A DNA stretch of 64,000 nt, from positions 16,574,134-16,638,133 of the forward strand of contig CM076656.1 in NCBI GenBank assembly GCA_038496675.1, in the 5' to 3' direction. Source of the stretch: Rachycentron canadum. Lineage: Eukaryota > Chordata > Actinopteri > Carangiformes > Rachycentridae. Shown piece by piece: positions 49,801 through 61,360 of the stretch; the stretch's first letter is position 1; every line of letters begins with the position of its first letter. A model generated the notes under the pieces. The model was not told the origin of the DNA and did not search any database. It saw only the letters and a list, made by a program, of their open reading frames with translations. Position numbers and translations under genes: made by a program.

Positions 49801-52800
49801 TAACGCTCACAACAACTAAACTCAATCTAAGTCTGCCAGGGCAAAGGCGTGCAGAATATGTTGCGCTCCTCGCCTTTGAAAGATTAAACTTCTAGTTGTG
49901 CGTTTGATGGTTCTACCCTGTGATGTGCTAGAAGTTTCTGAGCGTTGCGTATTCACACTCTCTTTTATCCAGTGTTCATCCAGTGAGGACATAAACAGGA
50001 ACATACTGTATGCACTATCAGGGATAGTCCACAACATGGACCATACCACTTGATGCTGTTATACTGTTGTCACTAATCAAAAACCTTTTGCACTTTTTCT
50101 GTGATAACTTAGCTTGGTCTCTGGTAATTTCACAATTTGAGAAGAGTTAAACTTAACCGTAAAGGCGCATTATGTGGCTTTAAAGCACACCCAGCCTCTG
50201 GTCAATATATATATCACCTGTCAAAGAAAAGGTAGCAACTGTATTGTGATGTTTGACGTGACTTTAGTCAATGTCTCTCTGGCAAAATTGGTAGGATTCA
50301 GAAATTGACCAGGCTGTGTATAATAGAAAGAAAAGGAAAAAAAATAGGCCAAGACTTGAATGTCAGAAACTCTCCTTTCTCTATCTCTTTCAAACAGCAT
50401 CAATCAACATTAAAGATAATGGTACCTTCCCTTGGCAGTGGAAATGTGCCTTTAAAGAGAGCTGTTTCAGTCGTCTGTGCCTATTGCTTTGCCCAAGATC
50501 ATCCCTTCTAGAGTGATGCCCTTCTTCTTTGTAATGACTGCTGCCAGCCAGCAGTTCTGATGCCTCAGAGTGTATGGCATCATTCATAAGGAGACTGCTT
50601 GCTGTGATTAGTCCTATGCCTTAAACCATATATGGAAATTCATTTTAAATGTCCTTTAAAAACCCATAAAACATCCATATTGACTTGGGGCTGCCATGCT
50701 GTAGGGTACTGCTAATCAATTCCCTCTATGGTCCATTTAGCCTCTGTGTCATTAAAGATAATACAAATAAAATAAGTGTTAACATGGAGGCACTTTGAAT
50801 CTTTCCCCTAAAAGAAAAAAAAAACAAAACAAAAACTGCCTCCTCTCACCAACTGTCAATAATTTGCACTAGAGAAGATTTTTTTTAGTTTCCCACGCCT
50901 GCAGTGTATTTATGCTGAACAAATTCCAGTTAATTACAAGGCAAAAGGTACAAAATGTGCTCTGTGACCATTACAATCCTGTTTGCTATGCTCAGGAAGG
51001 ATGCATCACTCATCACACCCACACAACCACTTGCACACACAGATAAATGAAAACACAGATATGAAGACTCCAGTTAACACATAGACACATTTCTGTAAAC
51101 CACACACATGCAGATTGTTTTCTATCTCTCCTGATTAGATACGAGCATCATTTTAATCTCTAAGCTTCACGCACATGTAAAATTTCAACACTTTGCTCTA
51201 CCCTCTCTTGACTTTGACCAATATTGTGAGATAGCAGTATTCCAGCAATGGAACTTTAATGAAAGGTTTTGCAATGAGGCATAGACGCTTGGTTGATCTA
51301 ATGAGATCCCTAACTGTTTCTGCCATCTGCCAGACCCAAGTCATGACATTAACTATGCAGCCATGCTAAGCTTCAAAACCTCTTTTAGATGAAGCAACCC
51401 TCATCCACTCTGTGCCGAGTGCTGATGCACGAAGGCTTACCTCACAGCAAGTACTTTCAAGAACCTTATAAGTATACTGCCGCTATACAGCACAGTATAG
51501 AGTATGGTTTAAAATTTATTATATTGTATACTTGCAAAGAAAAATGCCCCCTGGCCTCTGTCTAATGTAATGTTTTCTTTCATTTCACTGAGCTTTTTAG
51601 AAGTATTGATGTGCCCAGTATTTAAGGCCTTGCTTTGAGTCAAACTCATCTGCAGTTTTCGAGGGTGCCATTGTTCGCCCGGCTGGGGAGAGGTCACTGT
51701 GAGAGAGGAGAATAAATGCGGAGTGATTGACTAGTCTCTGTTGGAGAAATGAGTTCTCCATTCATTCCCAGGCTTCCAGAGGTGAAACGTCCTTCAGGAA
51801 AGTAAACACAATCTGACAGGGCCCTACAACAGACGCAAAGGCACAGCATGGCACAGTCAGTAAGGACAGCACTTTACACTCCTCTCCTGTGAATCTACTT
51901 TCCTTCCAGCCTCCGGTGTCTAAAATGACCCACAACACATCAGTTTGCATTGCTGAATCCATTGCTGAATTCATTCATATATGCAACGATCATAGTCAAG
52001 TTAACTCTAAAATAAAAATGGGATACATGAATCCTGAGGGACAAGAGATGATCACTCATAAGGCTATTAGTACGGTTTTCTCTGTAGGCCACCATCCCAG
52101 GTTCCTACCAGATCCCAGGTCCCTCCTGGAAAGCAAATTGAAAACCGTAGTGCCCATTAGAGACTAGATTAGGCTGTTTTCCCGACATGCTTAAATTGCA
52201 GTAATCTTGAATGCAGATCACATCTGCAGCTAACTGATGGATTTGCCAAAGGATCTGAGAGTTAGGCTCCACTGTGAGCTCCTGTTTATTTTCAGAAGGC
52301 AGATGCTCTAACCCTTCCCTGGTTGCTGCCAGCAAGGACTCAACGCCAGTGAATCTTTGAGCTAGCAGCATACCGTCATCAACTGTGACGCAACTGTCCA
52401 AGGGCTTAGCCCAACACTCAGACACAAACTCTGCTGCCTGGTTACAGACGAAGATGTGCCCGGGTTTCTGCAACGCATTGGTTATGTATGAATAACTCAA
52501 CCCACATAAGGCTTATTGTCCTTCACTTTCTCGCTTGCAATTCATAATAGAAGCTCCATGAATGAGGATACAGGTGCCTGCCATTAACACTTATAGAGAC
52601 AGTGTGATTTGCAGCTTTTCATAGCATGGTCATATGCCGTTCTGTTAGCTGCAGCCATGAAAGTTAAAATCTTGATCGAGGTTGACTACGTCACCAGTCA
52701 GAACAGTTGAAGAGAGAGACAACTCTATCTATTTGCAGATAGACACTAAAGACACAAAAAAGAACACAAAAAGGCTTTTAGAGAGCTATAACTAGAGCCG

Positions 52801-54568
52801 TGGATTTAATTCAAACAAAAAATGTGTGTATGTACATGTATCAGAGAGAGTTGAAATAAAGTGTTGCAAGTACGTTTGCACGTTTAGGTATTTTTGCATG
52901 TGATTACACACACACAGACAAAAAAAAAGTCACTGTATGTGTTTGGGGATGCGCTATGCGTTGTGGTTGTGCCAAGCAATGATCTATTTTTTCCCATTAC
53001 CCCACTGCATACGTGTGGTTCATTTACATTCATGGTTATCCAGATAATGAAGCTTTCAATCCGGGGGATCCTGTGGTGAGAACAATGAACCCAATTACCT
53101 CCTGCCGCCTGTGAGATGGGATGGCAGACTCTGAGACAGATGGGAGAGGCTGCACTCGGCCGGCAATCCAATCACATTCATCTCGCTTGCTTCCCGTTTC
53201 CCCTGTTCATGTGTTCTGCAGCAACTTATCAACAGGCAGGGGCCAAAGAACCTGGGATCATTACATCACACACACCAACAATTCTGCAAACACACACACG
53301 CACATTCCCTGAGGTCCACTAGATCCCTGCAATCCCCCGCCCCTCCGTTCCCCACCACTAACATGCACCTCAGGTTTCTCTCTTCCGTCAAGCACAACGT
53401 TGATCTGAAGAGCTTGCGTACTTCACCTGCTGGAGGAGGAGAAGGAGGTAAGGAAAGGGTTTTGTGGGCGAGATAATATCTACCTCAGTCTTGATCTTCT
53501 TATCATCTAGCCAGGGGTCTGACTAAGAACATCCCTAATAAATTATGTAAGATACTCAAGTTTCCTTTTTCTATCTTAATATTTCAGTTCAGTATGCTTT
53601 GACTGAAATCATTCAAAGATGTGCTCAGTGAAAGTTAGTGGCTACATTATCAGCCCGTGTCTGGATGTGCAATATGATGGAAGAAAATGGAAATAGTGTT
53701 GATCAAGAAAGAAGTTAAACAAGCGTGAAGAGCATCTTTTTTGATCAAGTCTCTGATGCAATCCTATGAAATGAAATGAGCAAGGATGGCTGTTGAATGA
53801 GCTTTAGTATAACCTAGGCTTGTGTCATTTGGCACCATGGGGATTTGCTAGATGACAATATCCAACATAGAAACACAATAATAATCATTTTCAAAAAAAA
53901 AAGACCAAAACTATAGAAAAGTCTATGTATAAACTTCATTGATCTAAACTAATTTGTACAGTAAATACTCATCAGTACTCATCTTCATCTTTAAGTCAGG
54001 GCTACTTTCTACACATCCCCTGGAAGTTGTGGAGGTAAGAAAAAGTATAAAGTATGTATAAAATATGTAGTTCCTCTAAGAGAGGACTTGACATTCAACA
54101 GTAGCCAGTGATAGAGTGTGCCTGGACCTAGACGGTGCTTGAGGGAATGTATTCCACTACTAGATAATTAGCTGGTGATTGCGTGAGAGCTGATACCAAT
54201 TCTGCATAATACTCCAATATTTTCTGCATGTTTCATGCAAAATATACACTTATCACATACCCACTCTCCTCCTTATGGCCCCTAATTTTGACAAGGTGAT
54301 CAATTGTAATTGCATTAGTGATCGACATGTCTCTTGAAGTTTTCCACGGGTCTGTAATACCATCAGTTGTGTCAATACTATTGTAGGGCAGTATAGTTTG
54401 TTAGCGGGGATCTGTCTGCTAATGCTTATAGCAGCTCCCCTGAGTGGCATATGGGTGTTTTTATGTTAATGAATGTCAGGAGAAGAGCTCTCGTTGGTCA
54501 TCCCTGGATACACACAGGTGTGTGGGTACACACACTCAGACACCTGCCCAGCCATGCGTGTATGCCCC

Positions 54569-54609
54569 CAAACACACACATACACACACATACACACACA
54601 CTCACACAC
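54569..54609. repeat. imperfect CA microsatellite
   Basis: CA dinucleotides with TA and TC interruptions at regular spacing. Confidence 0.85.
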
Positions 54610-56122
54610 AGACTGAGACTGCATACCCACTGAACCCTTGGATGCATTATTGATAAGCTACTAATTACGCTTGTTGCAATTTCAGCTGACCTTTCCCGGG
54701 AACATCCCGGATCATTATAAGCTGCATTCTCTCTTGAAATTGCAAAGGTAATCTACTGTCCACTTCCCTGTTTCTCCTTCTCCTTCTACCCCCAACTCTC
54801 CCTCCCTTTCCTTACTCCACTGCTGGATAAAGATGTGTTGTTATACATTGAAATAGTAAGAGAAATGCATACAGGGAGTCAGAACAAGGAAGAAATTGGC
54901 ACGAAAGCAGAGACACTAGAGTACAGCATTCAGGTGAATAAATGTTAAGTTAAATATCAGGTTTGTACTTGAACTTGTTTTTTCCTATATATTCTGCTTA
55001 ATGTGACATCATGTCAGCAATGACATGAACTGTTCCTCTTGATGTTCATGGTTTACACTGTGACACACACTATCATCTCATTTTCTAAAAAGTTAAAAAC
55101 TACACAAGGCGTTTCACCTGTTTGAATGTCATTATGACACATTAGTCAGACACATTCTCATTGTAATTTAGCATTATGGCAAATACGTTAGTGTCATGGT
55201 TCTGTTTAAAGCAGTTTGTTGGTCAGAAAGTCATCTCATATTGTATCTGCTACTCAGGAAGAGCAACGAGTGGTGCAAATGGTCTAATATTCCTGCCTGC
55301 ACATATACATATGATGCTTTTCCAAGTGTTATACTAGCACATCAGCAGCGAATATTCATTTTCTTATTTCTTAAAACTGCATCTGACATTTCAAATAAAA
55401 CACACGGTCATGGCCTTCAACAACTGAGATATCAATTTGGAGCTTGGGTCAGTTGTATGAATTTACTTTGAAATATTAAATGAAGTAAAATATGTGTATG
55501 CAATAGGCAACATTAGAAACACTTAAGAATAACGTGCTAATTTATTTCAAAGCTGAAACAACACGCACAAACGTTAAAAAAATCGGTTTGTGATAATACA
55601 GTTTAAGAAACAAAAGCCTCCAGTATAAGTTGCTAAGTAATGACTGCATTTTTTTCTGCTGTTGTTCTTTAATGACTCACATACAAGCACTGAATGGCCT
55701 TGCTAAACCAGGCCAATGCATTTGATAATCTTCTACCTAAAGGATGCATAAATGCAGGTATGTATGGAGAATAATAACCACGGTAAGCTTTCGCAGGAAA
55801 ATTAGAGCACCACATGCATTTGGTATGATGCTGGGGTACTAAGAATGTGAATGCAATGCAGAAAACAACAACTTGATCCTGCAGAGGGAGCTGATTCATA
55901 GGAAGGATTTCTTTCCTAGTTGGAATTGATTCATTTCTTTCAATGGAAGTGTAGGTATAATGTGCTCACATTATACAGCTAGACTTGAACCAAGCTCCTC
56001 AAGCCGACATGAACACACTTGTACGATATTTCACACCCGGTGCAAAAAATTGGGGTCTGTGGTACTTGAAGATCAATGAATGAGTGGTATATCTGTGGTC
56101 ACAAACCCAGCTGTTAGTGGTT

Positions 56123-56639
56123 AGGGCTGGAGAATATAACTTCAAACTTTCAAACTTTCACCTTGATTACAATCACGATTACTTTGCCACTCAATGGTCT
56201 CATACTACTCGTATACGATTGCGTTCCAAATGATTGAACAAACTGATAGTGTTAGCTTCAGTTGCTCTCTGTGTTGCATGCACCGCCGTCTTGTATTTGT
56301 GACTGATAAGACCCAATCAGAGGGTGAAGCAGGTGTCTGCATCATCGCTTCCAAAAGTCTCTGTTTTAGGGGTTCAGAAACTCCAGGGTAGTGTGGATGG
56401 AAGGCGCAAATGTAGCGAAAATGATCTATATAGCCAGCTTCGCTTTGAGCAAACACAGACTAATATTAGTTGGACGGGGTGGAGACATATTACTGAACAC
56501 AAGGTAGTATTTTCTTTAATAGGACAGTTCATGAACGCACGCATTGGGGAATGTATTCAGCAAATTAACAAACATGAGCAAGTTTAGGTTGGTGATAGAT
56601 TCTAAATTTGATACTTTTTCAGTTAATTTCCCAAGCCCT
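56123..56639. mobile_element. possible hAT-type MITE relic (~0.5 kb)
   Basis: The left end AGGGCTGGAGAATATAAC and the reverse complement of the right end, AGGGCTTGGGAAATTAAC, align with one or two small gaps and few mismatches. The subterminal words TTGATTACAATCACGATTA recall the AATCGTGATTA blocks of fish hAT-like elements that begin TAGGGCTGG. There is no coding capacity and no clear 8-bp target duplication. The family assignment is from memory. Confidence 0.45.
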
Positions 56640-56788
56640 CAACTTATATAGTAATAAACTGTGAGTGTAAAGTAAAAGGTCAATATCTCCAAACATCAAT
56701 CTAAGACCTTGCACAGTCCATAGTTATCTGTCCTTGATCACACATATAAGAGGATTCTGTTAAAAGGTGGGATAACTCTTTGAGGGTT

Positions 56789-56812
56789 AAAAAAAAAAAA
56801 AAAAAAAAAAAA
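56789..56812. repeat. poly-A run (24 nt), followed by T-rich runs
   Basis: An uninterrupted A run. About 75 bp further on lie T runs at 56885-56909. No retroposon body was recognised beside it. Confidence 0.9.
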
Positions 56813-58533
56813 TTCTCAACCATTTTCTTAAACCAATATGTGGTAATTTAGGGCAAAGAGATTCTATGCAATTGTGAAGATGATTTTTTTTTTTTGCTTT
56901 TTTTTTTAAGTTCTGCCTGTCATTCAAATGTATGAAGGAATGTATGAAGGTTATGGTGACAAAATATCTACAAGAATTTCACTTTGTGTTATCTTCACTA
57001 GTTCACCTTCTTTTATCCAACTTTCCTCAAGCTCTGAAACACAAACAGACACACACACATTCTCAGTGGAATTTTCACTCTGAGAAACACATCTGTCTGC
57101 CTAAAGACTTATTCAGTTCTTCCACTGCAGTCAGATTTTGTTGGTGATGGGAGCTAACTCACCACCAAAATAAATAGACCGAATGTGGAAAAGGCTGGCA
57201 ACAGCAGTTTGCTTGCAACGCTGTGAACCAGGTGATCCAGTGCAGGCAGGGACGACACCAGCCAAAGGATTAATGGTCTCAGGGGAAGCCAAGGTAAGCC
57301 TGCTGCTCCTGCTTGACATCTTTGTACTTGTAAGAGCACAGAAATTAGCCAGGCAATGCGGTGAGTAATGGCCAGGGTGCTTCCATCACTCCCATTTAAC
57401 AATGCATGCAAAGCCAACAGAAGAAAATGCAGGGGGAGAAAAAAGTAAACGTTCTCTCTTGGGCATGTGTGCTGAGTTTCACGGAGCAGTTTATCACACA
57501 AGACCTAGTGTTGTTAATGCAGCAGAAGCATTGCACTCGTGTCCTGTCTGTTTAATTACATATGGATCAGTGTTTTCCCTTGATTTCTTTTGACAGAAGC
57601 AGAAATTGCACTGCAAAAAATGAAAAAAAATGGACTAAAGAAATTAACACTGCATATTATGCTGTGTCAGTGTTATTGACTAATTAAGATAAAGAAGGTT
57701 TCAAACACCACCCTATTTTTTTACCACGTTTGAACTTGTCTAGCAATGTGTATAGAGACATTATCATCCTATAGGAATACCAGTGTGGAACAGCGTTTGA
57801 ACATCTTGGTGCTAATGACCTACAGCAGAAACTTCTCAAAGCCCTCCTTGTTTTTCATTGTTTGTCAGCATTGTATCTGACCTCAGGCACTATTGTTTGT
57901 AACAAAAGGCAAAGTTGCCTTGTGCCTCCAAAGAACTTTGTATAATTATGCATTCAACATAGCTTTCATTAAATATATTCTCCTATTCTCCGTGTTACTT
58001 TAATTCTGCTAAATGATTAAAAGTGATTAATCCAACTGTTGTTAAGACACTAAACATTTGTTCTTAGAAGTTGTTTTCATTGCTTATCACCTATTATATG
58101 CAGTTTACCAGTATTTTTTAGGCACTGGCATGTTCTGTCGAGGCCTTTTGAAGTGTAATTTAATAATTTAAAATTTAATGCCCTTGATACTTTTTCACCC
58201 CTTGTATATCCTTGCAACAGCTGAGAATTCCCTTACCAGCCTCCTTTCTACCTAATCCATAAACAATGATGGAGGAAAATGTATTATGTATGTATTTTCC
58301 ACATAGATATAGAGCTATAATAAAAACCAGGGACAGCATATCATGATGAGTGCCGACAGCAGTCCAGAACTATGTGGTGCTGGGCCCCTCCAGATGTTCA
58401 CACACTGTATCATACAGACACGGGCACGCTTTCCCCACTCCACTCAGCAGAGACTTATGTCTCAGCACACACCAAATGTCAGTGACTCATAAGTCAGATG
58501 GTATCACAACATGCTCAGAGTTTGTGCATGCGA

Positions 58534-58577
58534 GCACACACACACACACACGCATACGCATACACACACACACACAA
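58534..58577. repeat. imperfect CA microsatellite
   Basis: CA dinucleotides interrupted by CGCATACGCATA in the middle. Confidence 0.9.
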
Positions 58578-60210
58578 ATCATTGTTTTACTATATTCGCG
58601 GGGAACCGTCATTGATGTAAAGCATTCCCCCGCCTCTTACCCAAACTTTAACCATCACAACTGAACCCTGACGTTAACCTGCAGCTAAGAATAAAACCAA
58701 AACCACCTCTTGATCCTCAGACAGCCATTTAAACTTGCATGCACACAAAAGCAAACACTGGAGTTTATGTTTAGATCTTATTTAGAATAGGACGGCACAC
58801 ATATATATTTCCTCAATTAAATTTTCCTCGTACCCACGAATAAATCCATTTTTCTACAATTTTTCTTTCACAAAGAATCCATTCAGCAAAATATTTTGGA
58901 TGTAAATACGCTAAAAGATTCTGGATATGTGATGTCATGATTCTGACTTTGGCTGCAACAAGGTCATACTTGCTGTGAGAACAAATAGTATAAGAATCAC
59001 ATGTGCAAAAGGAAAAAAGGTAGAGTGGCTCATCCTAATCCACAGTGTCGATGGGTTTGTAAGTGGATCTCGGCAAAATTCTTCATAAATCTGCTTCCCA
59101 AGGGCAGCCCAATGCAACAGGACTGAAATATAACAACCGCTGGCACTGTTATGTGAAAAAATGGGATAAAAATGTCCTTTTCTACTTCTTTGCTGGTGTA
59201 AACAGTTGCACTTTAATAATAGCTGTCCCCTACTTTTGAATGTCTGTCTTACTAACTTAAAGAGACAGCGGGTCCTTTCAAAACTTTGTATAGCAGAACA
59301 AATAAGCCTCAACATTCCCCTTTAACAACATATTTTTGGACAATCTGTAAATGACACAAGCTACACTACAATCACCCACAGGTCACTTCCCGCTGAATTT
59401 CATTATCAGTTAGACAGAAACCTTGCACCCACACTTTTTTTTTCTATTCCAAACTTTCCAGAAAACATCCCCTCTGTGAAAACTATATACTTCTCCAAAG
59501 TCCACAGCCCACACTGTCCCTTTCTCCTTCCACACCTGCCACATGGGACTGAGCCTTTCTTAGTCTTGCATGAGAGCCAAGGAGGTTCAGAATACAGAAT
59601 CCTTCTCGGCAGGGATGTGGGAATGGAAAGGGACGGAGGAATGAAGGGATGAGGGGTGATAGAGGTCTCCCAGCTGTCTAAAACCCAGTCTCGTCCCAGC
59701 ACAGTGGTTCTCACTAATGACCAGAGGCCCTGAATTCCTTTGGCTCCCCTGGGACAACAGCTGCTGCCATCTCCAGCTCCTCTGCACGCTTTGAAGGGGA
59801 CGTGGCAGCAGTTGAGCTGGCTATGCTCATGCCTAGCAGAGCAGCAACTCAGGGATGGGGACAGACAGGCTCGTTGTGCCAGCAGGGTGGCTAAGCCTGC
59901 TGAAACCCCATCCAGCCAATTACTCCCTCCGAATGCCAAGTCGGCTCTCTAATGGAGAAACTGGGGACCACACGCTGTTAGGTCCTCTCATAGGTTTACA
60001 GGTTTTACAGGTAAGCAGTAACACTCCCACTTTAGGTCAGGCTTTTTTTCTGTCCATTCTGACAGTTAGGACTAAATGGGGAGAAAAGCTCAGTTTGATT
60101 CTCTCCAAACCAATTTGTTTAAAATGACAAATTCCTTTTAGAGCTCTTGTTTCTCTCTATCGTCCATCCACTCACACATAGCCCCTGGTTAGGCTTACCC
60201 TTTAGACTAT

Positions 60211-60214
<4 letters not shown>

Positions 60215-60245
<31 letters not shown>
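60215..60245. repeat. (AG)n microsatellite
   Basis: About 15 uninterrupted AG units. Confidence 0.95.
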
Positions 60246-60248
<3 letters not shown>

Positions 60249-61339
60249 TGCTGTATAGAAGTAGTGAAAATGGCCAGGCTAGAGGGGGTGGACGCCTATG
60301 GTTAGACTACCTAATCATTCTATTCACGTTCCTGCCGTTCAGATAAGCAGCGCAGTGCCTCCAGTGAGCCTTCCCTCCATCGACGGCATACATATACTTT
60401 AACACAGCTAATTTGTGCAAGTCTTGCAGCACTTGCACACCATTTAGAGATACACTTCAGATTTCACTAGAGACCCAGTGGACCGTATGGCGGGATGGAG
60501 GTCAGAATAAATAGAGCTGCTCCAGCCCAGGAGAAATAAAATTTAAAATATGTATTGTTTCAGCAACCATTGTTCTTGGTGAAAGCTGTTGAAGTAGCAA
60601 CCAATGGTACAGTTACTTCAAATGCAGCGGAGGAGCTGGGGGTAAGTACAGGAAAAATAGTTGGTGTTTCCTGTGCCACACAACCAACAGAAAAATTTAC
60701 ATCTAATTAAGTCCTCTCATTTAATGTTAAAGAAATGGTACCACAGCATCATAACAAATGGAATCAGACAGAAATATAAAATTAAAGGCCGGGAAAATTA
60801 ATTTCGTTATATGTGACAGCTTCTGGACTGTTCTTTTTTCTGCTGTGTTTACACAACAATTTGTGGGAGTCCGCTTGACCAACTTTACTCTAACAATGCG
60901 TTATCAGACAGAGAAAAACAAGAGAGAATCAATAGAACCTGTGGTCATGTATAATTTGCAGGGCCAGCACCTGGCTGCCAACAAATAAAGAATTTTTTTC
61001 CCTGCATGTTGCATTCAAGGATATTGGACAATTTTGTTGGAGGTAGGCAGCTATCCTCACCAAATTCTAGCGGCAGGTCAGCTGAAATGATTGAACCTCT
61101 GTAAGCTCTGAGGGTTGCAGTGTCCCCATGTAAACAGGAGGTCTGGACGTGTTCTTCACACCTCTTTGCATGTTATGTTTATATCCATGCACAAGCTCAG
61201 CTGAGACACACTGAGAAACTGCACCTTGAAGAGCTCATAGCCAAACCACTCCAACAGTAAAATAAATCTTTTTAATTGCACGGAGAGTGGTGTGTGATTC
61301 TCAGCAGTTTTTCTGTGTACAACCTCCTTTACCATGCAT

Positions 61340-61360
61340 TGTGTGTGTGTGTGTGTGTGT
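61340..61360. repeat. (TG)n microsatellite, short
   Basis: About ten TG units followed by TCAGG. Confidence 0.9.

Noticed and set aside
53401..53455. Minus-strand CCTCCAGCAGGTGAAG resembling the start of the missing QVKPADSESRG exon
   Set aside because: After CAG GTG AAG the codons read TAC GCA AGC TCT TCA, not CC(N) GC(N) GA(Y) AG(Y). The preceding RPI codons are also absent.
57183..57368. Plus-strand frame containing a donor-like AAG|GTAAGC (about 57290-57296), possible lncRNA exon
   Set aside because: A single donor-like match is expected by chance. There is no acceptor, promoter or conserved peptide to support an exon.
58935..59315. 126-codon minus-strand frame with a hydrophobic C-terminal part
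   Set aside because: No domain or signal was recognised. It is probably a chance frame or part of an old repeat.
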